From positions 1-64,000 of the forward strand of contig DASVEW010000032.1 in assembly GCA_036380355.1 (NCBI GenBank): a DNA stretch of 64,000 bases. The letters are read 5' to 3'. The notes under the pieces were generated by a model. The model did no database searches and had not been told where the DNA came from. It saw only the letters and a list, made by a program, of their open reading frames with translations. Below are positions 7,294-15,560 of the stretch, one piece after another. The stretch comes from JACDAN01 sp036380355 (GTDB lineage: Bacteria; Actinomycetota; Thermoleophilia; Gaiellales; Gaiellaceae). Position numbers and translations under genes: made by a program. Every line of letters begins with the position of its first letter. The stretch's first letter is position 1.

Positions 7294-8559
7294 TCAGCGA
7301 TCGCCGGTATCGACCGCCCGGACGATTTGCGCCAGCACGATCGTCCCGAGCAGTGCGATCGCTCCGAGGAGCAGCGCAATGATCGTCAGCACGATCGGAT
7401 CGTCGAGCGGTTTGTCATCGGCGGCTCCGATGACCCGGTCTGCGAAGCCCCTCGCGGTTCCGGCGACCCCGCGGACCGCTCGGGCGACCGATTCCTTGAT
7501 GTCCTCTACGCGGCTTCCGCCTGCACCCAACTCGTCAGCGGTGCCTCCACCTGCTGCGAGGAAGGCGATGTCTGCGATCGGCTCGCGGCAGGTGTTTTCC
7601 GTGCGGGCCTTTCGCACCCTTGCCTGCGACATCTTCCCGCTCGCGATCACGATCGGGACGGCCGCGGCATCCCGCTTCGCCCCGCGCGCCCGAATGACGA
7701 GTCGATAGCCGCCCGGCGGGAGTGTTCGCCCGCGAAACCGTCCACGGAAGGGAAGCCGGTTCACGCCTGCATGGGCTCGGACCGAGTAGCTTCCCAGCCG
7801 CTTGCAGGACGGGTAGACGCGCACGATCGAGATCCGCAGGACGGCGCCGCGCGAGAGCCGGAAGGTCAGCGTGGTTCCGGCAGCCTTGCGGCCGGGGCGC
7901 AGGACGGTGCGAGAGGCGCGGACCGCGCTTCGTTGCTCGCTGCAAGCTCTCGGCTTCGGCGGGCAGCTGGCAGCTCTGAGCGTGAACGGCCCGGCCGGCA
8001 TCGAGCCGGAGGTCGAGGCCGAGGCGGCCGCTCCGGGGGCGCTGAGCCCCTCTCGGGAGCCCGACCGTCCGGTTGACCCGCTTCCGGACCCGCTCGTCGG
8101 CGTCGACCCGCTGCCAGTGCCGCCTGTCGTGGGCGTCTGCGTGGTCGTCGACGTCGTCAGCGTCGGGGCCGGAGGCGGCGGTGCAGGAGGCGGCGGAGGC
8201 GGCGGGAGATTCGGCGGCGGCGGCGGAGGCGGAAGCGGAGGCGGTGGCGGAAGGGGAGGCGGCGGCGGAAGGGGAGGCGGCGGCGGGAGCGGTGGTGGAG
8301 GCGGGAGCGGCGGCGGTGGTGGTGGAGGCGGTAGCGGCGGCGGTGGTGGTGGAGGCGGTAGCGGCGGTGGCGGTGGTGGAGGCGGTAGCGGCGGTGGCGG
8401 CGGCGGAGGCGGGAGTGGGGGAGGCGGCGGCGGAGGAGGAAGCGCGCTTTCCCGTGGCGTACCAGCCCCGACCTGCGCGTCGGACGCGCCCCCTGCCGGG
8501 GCCAGCACGAAACAGGCAACCGCGGCCGCAAGCGAAGCGGTCAGGGTTCGTTTCCTCAC
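7294..8559 (-). CDS. Secreted, membrane-anchored protein with a long polyproline stretch
   Basis: 421 residues from the GTG at 8559, chosen because GGGGGT lies upstream and because it begins a signal peptide (VRKRTLTASLAAAVACFVLAP). Residues of about 40-135 are almost only proline with leucine spacers, then a Ser/Thr/Gly linker, a beta-rich domain of about 120 residues (LTFRLSRGAVLRISIVRV, GGYRLVIRARG) like those in other secreted proteins of this group, and a C-terminal membrane helix (IVLTIIALLLGAIALLG). The design suggests a wall-spanning stalk holding a domain at the cell surface. The opposite strand reads as polyglycine in frame; I prefer this strand because of the signal peptide and the C-terminal anchor. 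Confidence 0.75.
   Translation of the reverse strand: MRKRTLTASLAAAVACFVLAPAGGASDAQVGAGTPRESALPPPPPPPPLPPPPPPPPLPPPPPPPPLPPPPPPPPLPPPPPPPPLPPPPPLPPPPPLPPPPPLPPPPPLPPPPPPPNLPPPPPPPAPPPPAPTLTTSTTTQTPTTGGTGSGSTPTSGSGSGSTGRSGSREGLSAPGAAASASTSGSMPAGPFTLRAASCPPKPRACSEQRSAVRASRTVLRPGRKAAGTTLTFRLSRGAVLRISIVRVYPSCKRLGSYSVRAHAGVNRLPFRGRFRGRTLPPGGYRLVIRARGAKRDAAAVPIVIASGKMSQARVRKARTENTCREPIADIAFLAAGGGTADELGAGGSRVEDIKESVARAVRGVAGTARGFADRVIGAADDKPLDDPIVLTIIALLLGAIALLGTIVLAQIVRAVDTGDR
8164..8443. repeat. Low-complexity GGC/GGA repeat tract
   Basis: About 280 bases of GGCGGCGGAGGCGG-like triplet repeats, which encode the polyproline stretch on the minus strand. Such tracts change length by slippage and are error-prone in assembly, so the exact repeat number should be read with care. 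Confidence 0.85.
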
Positions 8560-8651
8560 CGCAGAACCCCCGTACGCATCTTCACAGAGCGATTCCCCGG
8601 TCGCGCGCAATTCAATCCTCTTCGGCGAGGAAACGTCGCGCCAGGCATTAA

Positions 8652-9052
8652 CGTCCCCCGCCGACCTCTCTCCTGCCGGTCGCGCTGCTCGTCTGCGCGA
8701 CGCTGCCGGTGACGGTCAGTCGCGTTCTCCAGCACCGCCGGATCACACTCGAGACCGTGCTCGGCGCGCTGTGCGCCTACGTGCTGATCGGGCTGCTGTT
8801 CGCCTTCGTCTATCTCGCCGTCGAAGAGCTCCGCAGCGGGCCGTTCTTCGCCCAGCCGGGGCCGCACCAGCAGTCCGAGTACCTCTACTTCAGCTTCGTT
8901 GCCTCACGACGCTGGGGTTCGGCGACCTCTCGCCGTCGGTCGGGCTGCCGCAGGCGCTCGCTGTGCTGGAGGCGCTGGCCGGCCAGATCTTCCTCGTCAC
9001 GCTCGTCGCCCGGCTCGTGACGCTCCGGGTTCGTCAGAGCGAAGCTCAGTAG
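8652..9052 (+). pseudogene. Broken two-pore-helix-type ion channel (potassium channel remnant)
   Basis: Two adjacent reading frames together make a channel pore module. Frame one (to about 8900) holds hydrophobic segments LLPVALLVCATLPV and TVLGALCAYVLIGLLFAFVYL, followed by YLYFSFV. The next frame continues CLTTLGFGDLSP, the selectivity filter (T-x-G-F-G-D), and a last helix QALAVLEALAGQIFLVTLVA. One missing T near 8899-8901 would restore the frame. The first frame is closed by TAA at 8649 and has no usual start codon before GTG 8709, so the N-terminus is also missing or altered. It is a pseudogene, or an assembly error in a real gene. Confidence 0.7.
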
Positions 9053-9063
9053 AGTCCTCGTTC

Positions 9064-10080
9064 GTGCAGGCCACCGCTCGCATCGGGTCTCTGACGCTCA
9101 AGGAGCCGTTCACGATCGCCCGCGGCACCCAGACCGAGGCCGAGGTCGTCTGGGTCGAGATCGACCACGAAGGCGAGCGCGGCTTCGGCGAGGCCGCGCC
9201 GATCGAGCGCTACGACGAGTCGGCGGAGTCGGCCGTGGCGTACGTCGAGGAGGTCGCGGACTCGCTCGGTGACGACCCATTCGCCCTCGACGAGATCCAA
9301 AGCCGGCTGCCGGACCGTGAGTATGCGGCCCGCGCGGCCCTCGACGCGGCGCTGCACGACCTCTGCGGCAAGCTGGTGGGGCTTCCCGTCTGGCGCTTCC
9401 TCGGACTCAGGCAGGCTGGACCGCCGACAAGCTGGACGATCGGGCTCGGCGATCCGGATGAGATGGTGCACAAGGCGGAGCGCGCGACCGACTTCAAGAG
9501 CCTGAAGCTCAAGCTCGGCGGCCGCGACGGCAAGGACGTCGACCGCGTCCGGGCCGTGCGCGGCGTGTGGCCGGGACCGATCCGCGTCGACGTGAACGAG
9601 GGCTGGACGCTGGACGAGGCCATGGACGCGATCCCGCAGCTGAAGGAGCTCGGCGCGGACTACGTCGAGCAGCCGCTACCCGCCGGCGATCCCGCCGGCC
9701 CGACGCTGAAAGCCTCGTCGCCGCTCCCGATCTACGTCGACGAGGACTGCCACACCCCGGCGGACGTCGCCTCCTGCGGCGAGCGCGCGCACGGGATCAA
9801 CATCAAGCTCGCGAAGTCCGGCGGAATCCGCGAGGCGGTCCGCATGGCCCACGCGGCGCGGGCGCTCGGCCTCGGCGTCATGCTCGGCTGCATGGTCGAA
9901 TCGGGCCTCGGAATCGCCGCAGGAGCCTCGATCGCGAGCCTCTGCGACCACGTCGACCTCGACGGAAACATCCTCATCGCCGACGACCCGTGGCCCGGCG
10001 TCGAGCTGGTCGACGGCGTTCAGCTTCCCTCTGCCTCTCCAGGACTTGGCGTCCGGCAAGAAGTACCTAGTCCTCGCTGA
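9064..10080 (+). CDS. dgcA: Enolase-superfamily epimerase, probable N-acetyl-D-glutamate racemase
   Basis: 338 residues from the GTG at 9064. Muconate-lactonizing subgroup residues are all present: KLKLGG (catalytic Lys pair) near 150, metal ligands in RVDVNEGW, YVEQPL and VDEDCH, and a second catalytic Lys in INIKLAKSGG. The family includes L-Ala-D/L-Glu epimerases. The next gene is a DUF1611 protein, and this pair is the DgcA-DgcN arrangement described for D-glutamate catabolism, where DgcN acetylates D-Glu and DgcA racemises N-acetyl-Glu. The assignment rests on that context; a plain dipeptide epimerase is the alternative. The 3' end overlaps dgcN by 35 bases. Confidence 0.82.
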   Translation: MQATARIGSLTLKEPFTIARGTQTEAEVVWVEIDHEGERGFGEAAPIERYDESAESAVAYVEEVADSLGDDPFALDEIQSRLPDREYAARAALDAALHDLCGKLVGLPVWRFLGLRQAGPPTSWTIGLGDPDEMVHKAERATDFKSLKLKLGGRDGKDVDRVRAVRGVWPGPIRVDVNEGWTLDEAMDAIPQLKELGADYVEQPLPAGDPAGPTLKASSPLPIYVDEDCHTPADVASCGERAHGINIKLAKSGGIREAVRMAHAARALGLGVMLGCMVESGLGIAAGASIASLCDHVDLDGNILIADDPWPGVELVDGVQLPSASPGLGVRQEVPSPR

Positions 10081-11077
10081 GGGCCGCTCCGGCGACCCGC
10101 ACTACGGGAAGACGATGCGCGGGATCGTCGCCTACGCGCCCGATCCGGTCGTCGCGATCCTCGACTCCGAGCGGGCCGGGGAGAGCTACCGCGACATCCC
10201 GATCGTCGCGACCGTGGAGGAGGCGATGGCCTACGGGCCAACGACGGCGACCGTAGGCGTGGCGACGCAGGGCGGCCGCTTTCCGCCCGCGTGGCGCGAG
10301 CTGCTGAAGGACTCCATCCGCGCCGGGCTCGACCTCGAGAGCGGGCTGCACGAGTTCATCAGCGAGGACCCGGAGCTGACCGTGCTGGCGCGCGAGCACG
10401 GCGTCGAGCTCCGCGACCTCCGCAAGCCCCCGACCGATCTCAGCGTCCCGACCGGCGAGAACCTGCGCGTACCGGCGAAGATCGTGCTCACGGTCGGCTC
10501 GGACTGCGCGATCGGCAAGAAGACCGTCGCTGTGGAGCTCGACCTCGCCGCCCGCGGGCGCGGACTGAAGTCCGTGTTCGTGCCCACCGGGCAGACGGGG
10601 ATCGCGATCGCGGGCTGGGGGATCGCGATCGACGCTGTCGTGGCGGACTTCCTGGCCGGCGCTGCCGAGCGGCTCGTCGTCGAGGGGGCCGCCCGCGAAG
10701 GCGAGCTGCTGTGGGTCGAGGGGCAGGGATCGCTGAACCATCCGGCGTATTCCGGGGTCACGATGGGCCTGATCCACGGAAGCGCCCCGCACGCCTACGT
10801 CCTCGTCCACAAGGCGCGAGCGACCCACGTCGAGGGCTACCCCGACCATCCGCTACCCCAGCTCCGGGACCTGATCGAGCTCCACGAGCGATCGTCGCTC
10901 CTCCTCCGTCCGGCGAAGGTCGCGGCCGTCGCGCTGCACACCGGCGGCCTCGAGGAGGACGCTGCGCGCGCCGAGATCGCCCGCGTTGCTGAGGAGACCG
11001 GGCTCCCGACGGACGATCCCGTGCGCTTCGGCGCCGATCCCCTCCTGGACGCCGTCCTGGACGTCGTGGCAGACTGA
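10046..11077 (+). CDS. dgcN: DUF1611 protein, probable D-glutamate N-acetyltransferase
   Basis: 343 residues from a TTG at 10046 inside the end of dgcA; this start places KKYLVLAEG at the first strand, where the family normally begins. The protein has a Rossmann-like N-terminal half (VVAILDSERAGES) and a C-terminal half with a P-loop-like GSDCAIGKKTVAVEL, the DUF1611 layout. DUF1611 members include DgcN, reported to N-acetylate D-glutamate. Coupled translation with the epimerase supports a shared pathway. A sibling activity on another D-amino acid is possible. Confidence 0.82.
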   Translation: MASGKKYLVLAEGRSGDPHYGKTMRGIVAYAPDPVVAILDSERAGESYRDIPIVATVEEAMAYGPTTATVGVATQGGRFPPAWRELLKDSIRAGLDLESGLHEFISEDPELTVLAREHGVELRDLRKPPTDLSVPTGENLRVPAKIVLTVGSDCAIGKKTVAVELDLAARGRGLKSVFVPTGQTGIAIAGWGIAIDAVVADFLAGAAERLVVEGAAREGELLWVEGQGSLNHPAYSGVTMGLIHGSAPHAYVLVHKARATHVEGYPDHPLPQLRDLIELHERSSLLLRPAKVAAVALHTGGLEEDAARAEIARVAEETGLPTDDPVRFGADPLLDAVLDVVAD

Positions 11078-12657
11078 TGCGGTTTCGCAGAGGAATGAAG
11101 GGGTTTAGGGAAACCGCCGTCTTGACGGCCTGCATCTGCGGGCTGCTTGCGCTGGCCGCGCCGGCTGCGGCGGACGTCAGCGTCGGGGTGGCCGACGACC
11201 GCGGCAAGCTTGCGCCGGACGGCGGCGCCGCGTTCCTCGCCGCCATGCGGGACGTCGGGCTGACCGAGAACAGGATCACGCTTGCCTGGGACCCCGACCA
11301 TCCAACGACCATCCGCGAGAAGGACTCGCTCGACCGCTACATCGCGAACGCAACGGCAGCGGGCGTCCGCATCTCGATGGTGATCGCGCCCAGCCGTGCG
11401 CGTGCGCTCTTTCGCTCCACCTCGGCGACCGGCCAGTACATCGCGTTCCTCGCCCAGGTCGCCCGGACCTACCCGCAAGTGAGGGACATCGCCGTCGGCA
11501 ACGAGCCGAACCAGCCCCGGTTCTGGCAGCCCCAGTTCAGCACCCGCGGCGCCGGCCTCGCGTGCACCTCGTACGCCCGCGTCCTGGCGCAGGCCTACGA
11601 CGCGCTCAAGGCGGTCAACACCTCGATCACCGTCCTCGGCGTCTCGCTCTCCCCGCGCGGGAACGACAACGCCCTCGCGGCCACGAACGCCTCGACCTCG
11701 CCGGTCCGCTGCATCCGCGACATGGGCGCCGCCTACCGCGCCGGCCGCCGCAAGCGGCCGATCATGGACGAGCTCGCCTTCCATCCGCATCCGAACTCGA
11801 ACACCGACACCTTCCTCGTCGGCTACCGCTGGCCGAACGCCGGCACGCCGAACCTCGGGCGGATCAGGCAGGCCGTTTGGGATGCCTTCCGCGGCACCGC
11901 CCAGCCGGTCTTCGCCGAGGCCGGGCGGCCCGTGTCGCGCGCGGCGCGGCCGCCGCTCCGGTTCCGCCTCAACGAGATCGGCTGGCAGACGTCGATCCCG
12001 GCCTCCTCGATGCACGCGTACTACGGGCGCGAGTCGGTCCCGCGCCTGGCGGAAGACCGCCACCAGTCCGACGTCTACTCGGCCCTGATCCCGTACTACG
12101 CGTGTGACCAGTCCGTGAGCTCGATGCTCTACTACGGCCTCGTCGACGAGCCCGACCTCGAACGCTGGCAGGCCGGCCTGCTCCGCGCCGACTGGAGCCG
12201 CAGGCCGTCGTACAACACCGTGAAGTCGATGATCGCCCGCGGTCGCACCAAGTGCGCCCGCCGCGCGGTCCGTTGGCGTCACTCGACCGTCGTGGTCGGC
12301 GCGACCGCGAAGTTCGGCGAGCGACGCCGGTCGGCCGGCGACACGAACTGGACGTTCGTCTCGAGCTCCGAGGAGGCGAGCACGTTCACGGGCGCGATGT
12401 ACCGCCTGAAGAGCCGCAGGCTGGGCGCGAAGGCGCGGAAGCGCCTTCTGGCCGCGGTCGGTGTGAGGAGGGCTCCGAAGCCCGTTCTCACCGCCCGCGG
12501 CAAGGTCCGCGCACACCAGGGGGCGTTCGTCCGCTTCAAGCGGAAGCGCCTCAGGCCGGGCCACTACGTGTTCGCGGTCCGGCTCCGGGCCGAGATGAAC
12601 CCCACCCGGACGACGGCGTTCGTCTCGCGGCCCTTCGCAGTCGGAACGCGTAGGTAG
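11077..12657 (+). CDS. Secreted glycoside hydrolase-like (clan GH-A) protein
   Basis: 526 residues. A signal peptide (TAVLTACICGLLALAAPAAA) precedes a TIM-barrel-like domain. GNEPNQPRFW near residue 145 looks like the acid/base Asn-Glu-Pro of clan GH-A, and RLNEIGWQTS near 305 could carry the nucleophile Glu. A basic C-terminal beta-sandwich of about 120 residues follows. The ATG overlaps the dgcN stop by one base, so it is probably in the same transcript. The substrate is unknown; such proteins are common in this lineage and activity is not assured. Confidence 0.75.
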   Translation: MRFRRGMKGFRETAVLTACICGLLALAAPAAADVSVGVADDRGKLAPDGGAAFLAAMRDVGLTENRITLAWDPDHPTTIREKDSLDRYIANATAAGVRISMVIAPSRARALFRSTSATGQYIAFLAQVARTYPQVRDIAVGNEPNQPRFWQPQFSTRGAGLACTSYARVLAQAYDALKAVNTSITVLGVSLSPRGNDNALAATNASTSPVRCIRDMGAAYRAGRRKRPIMDELAFHPHPNSNTDTFLVGYRWPNAGTPNLGRIRQAVWDAFRGTAQPVFAEAGRPVSRAARPPLRFRLNEIGWQTSIPASSMHAYYGRESVPRLAEDRHQSDVYSALIPYYACDQSVSSMLYYGLVDEPDLERWQAGLLRADWSRRPSYNTVKSMIARGRTKCARRAVRWRHSTVVVGATAKFGERRRSAGDTNWTFVSSSEEASTFTGAMYRLKSRRLGAKARKRLLAAVGVRRAPKPVLTARGKVRAHQGAFVRFKRKRLRPGHYVFAVRLRAEMNPTRTTAFVSRPFAVGTRR

Positions 12658-12820
12658 TGCCCCACCAGGCAATCCACGCCGGTTTCTGGCCCGCGATCAC
12701 GCTGCGCCAGAGCCGACCCTCCTCCTCACCAAGGCTGTCCAGCCTTGGCTCGTCGGACGGCGCGCTCTGGCTTGGTGCTCGCGACCCAGAAAAGGGGCAG
12801 GATCACCTGGAGGGGCACTA
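12655..12820 (+). repeat. Copy A of a 165-base hairpin element (stop-to-start)
   Basis: The element fills the whole space between the TAG stop of the preceding gene and the GTG start at 12821. The outer arms GTGCCCCACCAGG (12657-12669) and CCTGGAGGGGCAC (12806-12818) pair. Inside, the 18-base arms 12683-12700 and 12775-12792 pair at about 15 positions, GCCAGAGC pairs with GCTCTGGC, CCGAC with GTCGG, and the tip is CCAAGGCT/AGCCTTGG (12729-12748). The right outer arm contains the ribosome binding site GGAGGGG. A second copy lies at 29650-29818. Confidence 0.85.
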
Positions 12821-13948
12821 GTGCGCGACCCGCGGCTCGAGAAGCTCGCCGAGCTGATCGCCGGCTACTCGCTCGACCTCCGCGAGGGGCAGGTCTACCG
12901 GATCGACGGCGAGGAGGTCTCGACGCCGCTGGCCGTCGCGCTGTACGCCGCGGCCCTCCGCCGCGGCGCCCACCCGTACACGCGGATCGTCCCGGCGGGG
13001 CTCGACGAGATCGAGCTCGAGGCGGCCTCGGACGAGCAGCTGACCTACATCCCGGAGGTCGAGCGGATCGCGACCGAGGAGCTGGACGCCTGGACGTCCC
13101 TCTGGGGAACCGTCAACACCCGTGCGCTCACACGCGCGGACACCGAGCGGCGCCGCCTGCAGCTCTCGACGCACTACCGGATGGTCAACCGGCGCTGGGA
13201 GCGGATCAGCGCGGGCGAGCTCGCGTGGTGCGGCACCCTTTACCCGAGCCAGGCGCACGCGCAGGACGCCGAGATGTCCCTGGCCGAGTTCGAGGACTTC
13301 GTCCACGGCGCCTGCCACACGCGCGAGGGCGACGACCCGATCGCGCACTGGCAGAGCATGTCGCAGACGCTCACGGCGCGGGCGCGGGAGCTCGAGGGCG
13401 TGCGCGAGCTCCGCATCGTCGGCCCCGACACCGACCTCAGGGTGGTCGTCGAGGGCCGCCGGTGGTTGCCCTCGGACGGCAAGGACAACATGCCCGACGG
13501 CGAGGTCTTCACGAGCCCGGTCGAGACCGGGACGAACGGCGAGATCTACTTCGCCTTCCCGTCGGTCTTCCAGGGCCAGGAGGTGGAGAACGTCCGCCTG
13601 CGGTTCGAGGACGGGCGGGTCGTGCACGCCGAAGCGAGCTCGGGCGAGGAGTACCTGCGCTCGCTCCTCGACACCGATCAGGGGGCGAGCGTGCTCGGCG
13701 AGGTCGCGTTCGGGCTCAATTACGAGATCGACCGCTTCACCCGCGACATCCTCTTCGACGAGAAGATCGGCGGGACGATGCACGTCGCGCTCGGCGGCGG
13801 CTTCGACGAGGCGGGAACCGAGAACAAGTCCGACCTGCACTGGGATCTCATCTGCGACCTCCGCGAGGAGGGCGAGGTGTACGCCGACGGGCAGCTCGTC
13901 TGGAAGACGGGCTCGTTCCTCGCCGAGCCGGCGGTCGAACGTGTCTGA
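12821..13948 (+). CDS. M29-family metalloaminopeptidase (first of two)
   Basis: 375 residues from the GTG directly after the hairpin element. The metal and catalytic signatures of family M29 (AmpS/AmpT/PepS) are present: NMPDGEVFTSPVE near 220 (Glu ligand), LGEVAFGLNY near 295 (Glu ligand) and LHWDLICDLR near 345 (His and Asp ligands). These cytoplasmic dimers remove N-terminal residues with two metal ions. The length equals that of the paralogue that follows. Confidence 0.92.
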   Translation: MRDPRLEKLAELIAGYSLDLREGQVYRIDGEEVSTPLAVALYAAALRRGAHPYTRIVPAGLDEIELEAASDEQLTYIPEVERIATEELDAWTSLWGTVNTRALTRADTERRRLQLSTHYRMVNRRWERISAGELAWCGTLYPSQAHAQDAEMSLAEFEDFVHGACHTREGDDPIAHWQSMSQTLTARARELEGVRELRIVGPDTDLRVVVEGRRWLPSDGKDNMPDGEVFTSPVETGTNGEIYFAFPSVFQGQEVENVRLRFEDGRVVHAEASSGEEYLRSLLDTDQGASVLGEVAFGLNYEIDRFTRDILFDEKIGGTMHVALGGGFDEAGTENKSDLHWDLICDLREEGEVYADGQLVWKTGSFLAEPAVERV

Positions 13949-15062
13949 CCCCATGCACGCCAAGCTCGCCGAGGTCGTCGTCGGCTACTCGACCGAGGTG
14001 AAGCCCGGCAACGTCGTGCGCATCGAGGCCTACGACGGCGTGGCGGCGCCGGTCATGCGCGAGGTTTACGCCGCAGCCCTCCGGGCCGGCGGCCATCCGA
14101 CCGCGAACCTCGTGCTCGAGGAGGCCGACGAGACGCTCTACAAGGAGGGCAGCGACGTCCAGCTCGAGTGGATCTCGCCCGACCAGCGCTGGAACGTCGA
14201 GCACGGCGACGTCTGGGTCGTGTTCGACGCGCCGACGAACACGAAGCGCCTCTCGAACGTCGACCCGGAGCGGATCGCGAGGCGCCTGAAGGCGCGCCGC
14301 CCGCTGCAGTCGCTCTACCTCGAGCGCTCGGCGAGGGGCGAGTTCCGCTGGCTGATCTGCGGCTTTCCGTGCGAGGCGTCCGCGCAGGACGCCGGCATGT
14401 CGCTGCGGCAGTTCGAGCAGGTGCTCTACCGCGCGGCGTTCCTGGACGAAGACGACCCGGTCGCGGCGTGGAAGCGCTTCGGCGACCGCCTCGAGGAGAT
14501 CGGCTCGCTGCTGGAGACGAAGCGGGAGCTGCGAATCGTCGGCGAGGACACCGATCTCACGCTCGGCGTCGAAGGCCGGTCGTGGATCCGCGCGAAAGGC
14601 CTCCGGAACTTCCCCGACGGCGAGGTGTTCACGGGGCCCGTCGAGACGAGCGTCGAAGGGACGATCCGGTTCTCCTTCCCGGCGATGATGCGCGGCCGCC
14701 AGGCCCACGACGTCCGCCTACGCTTCGAGGGCGGCGAGGTGGTCGAGGCGACCGCACGGCGGGGCGAGGGCTTCCTGCGGGAGATGATCGGCATGGACGA
14801 CGGCGCAAGGCGCGTCGGCGAGTTCGCCTTCGGCCTCAACGACGCGATCAGCGAGTACACCGGCAACCTCCTGCTCGACGAGAAGATCGGCGGCACCGTC
14901 CACCTTGCTCTCGGGCGGTCCGTCCCCGGGACGGGCGGCCAGAACCAGTCGGGCCTGCACTGGGACATCGTCTGCGACCTGCGGGACGGGGGAGAGGTGT
15001 ACGCCGACGGCGAGCTCGCGTACAGGAACGGCGCCTTCCTGAACGGCGCCTCCGGCTCCTGA
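13941..15062 (+). CDS. M29-family metalloaminopeptidase (second of two)
   Basis: 373 residues. I chose GTG 13941 because its VSDPMHAKLAEVVVGYS aligns residue for residue with VRDPRLEKLAELIAGYS of the first copy; ATG 13953 is the alternative. Signatures NFPDGEVFTGPVE, VGEFAFGLND and LHWDIVCDLR retain all expected metal ligands. It overlaps the first copy by eight bases. The two are clearly tandem duplicates that have diverged substantially, which suggests different substrate preference. Confidence 0.92.
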   Translation: MSDPMHAKLAEVVVGYSTEVKPGNVVRIEAYDGVAAPVMREVYAAALRAGGHPTANLVLEEADETLYKEGSDVQLEWISPDQRWNVEHGDVWVVFDAPTNTKRLSNVDPERIARRLKARRPLQSLYLERSARGEFRWLICGFPCEASAQDAGMSLRQFEQVLYRAAFLDEDDPVAAWKRFGDRLEEIGSLLETKRELRIVGEDTDLTLGVEGRSWIRAKGLRNFPDGEVFTGPVETSVEGTIRFSFPAMMRGRQAHDVRLRFEGGEVVEATARRGEGFLREMIGMDDGARRVGEFAFGLNDAISEYTGNLLLDEKIGGTVHLALGRSVPGTGGQNQSGLHWDIVCDLRDGGEVYADGELAYRNGAFLNGASGS

Positions 15063-15541
15063 AGCTCACGGTCATCTCGGACACGCATATGCCGCGGGGG
15101 ACGCGGCGGCTTCCGAAGGAGTGCCTGCGCCTGCTCGGCGAGTCGGACCGGATTCTCCACGCGGGCGACTTCGTGTCGAAGGCGTTCTACGACCAGCTCG
15201 GGCGGCTCGCCCCGGTCGACGGCGTGGCCGGGAACATGGACGAGGCGGAGTTGCGGTCGATCCTGCCGCCGAAGCTGGTGGTCGAGCTCGAGGGCGTCCG
15301 GATCGGGATGGTGCACGACGCCGGGCCCTCGCTGGGTCGCGCCGAGCGGCTCGTCGAGGCGTTTCCGGGCTGCGACGCCGTCGTCTACGGCCACACGCAC
15401 GTTCCGGAGGCCAGGCGGCTCGGCGATGTTTGGATCCTGAACCCAGGCAGCCCGACCGAGCGGCGGTCTGCGCCTCACCACGGGATGCTCGGCCTGGAGG
15501 TGAGCGACGGGAGCCTTGACGTCCGAACATACGTTCTGTAG
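15059..15541 (+). CDS. YfcE/MJ0936-type metallophosphoesterase with a CTG start
   Basis: 160 residues with the calcineurin-like motifs in order: LTVISDTHMP, ILHAGDFV, GNMDEAE, and VYGHTHVPE. The family hydrolyses phosphodiesters with two metals. No ATG, GTG or TTG lies in frame before the first motif; the first ATG would delete the DTH ligands. A CTG at 15059 overlaps the TGA of the preceding aminopeptidase (CTGA) and gives the expected N-terminus LKLTVISDTH, so I take it as the start. The 3' end overlaps a LexA box of the next gene. Confidence 0.85.
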   Translation: MKLTVISDTHMPRGTRRLPKECLRLLGESDRILHAGDFVSKAFYDQLGRLAPVDGVAGNMDEAELRSILPPKLVVELEGVRIGMVHDAGPSLGRAERLVEAFPGCDAVVYGHTHVPEARRLGDVWILNPGSPTERRSAPHHGMLGLEVSDGSLDVRTYVL

Positions 15542-15560
15542 CATGGCGAACGTATGTTCG
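15516..15560 (+). promoter_or_regulatory. SOS promoter: two LexA boxes within a sigma-70-type promoter
   Basis: A -35 TTGACG (15516-15521), a 17-base spacer and a -10 TAGCAT (15539-15544) form a good promoter. CGAACATACGTTC (15524-15536) sits in the spacer and CGAACGTATGTTCG (15547-15560) covers the expected transcription start. Both match the Gram-positive/actinobacterial LexA box CGAAC-N4-GTTCG. Binding at either would block RNA polymerase. Confidence 0.85.

Noticed and set aside
7237..8076. Plus-strand frame after tRNA-Arg
   Set aside because: Composition is not protein-like and it is mostly antisense to the proline-rich gene; nothing recognisable in its first 60 codons.
8164..8443. A CRISPR-like or satellite array
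   Set aside because: The repeats are simple triplets that code for proline, with no spacers.
7871..9052. Long plus-strand frame coding polyglycine opposite the polyproline protein
   Set aside because: It has no signal peptide or conserved ends and is explained by the complementary strand; only its last 50 codons are real, as the pore part of the broken channel.
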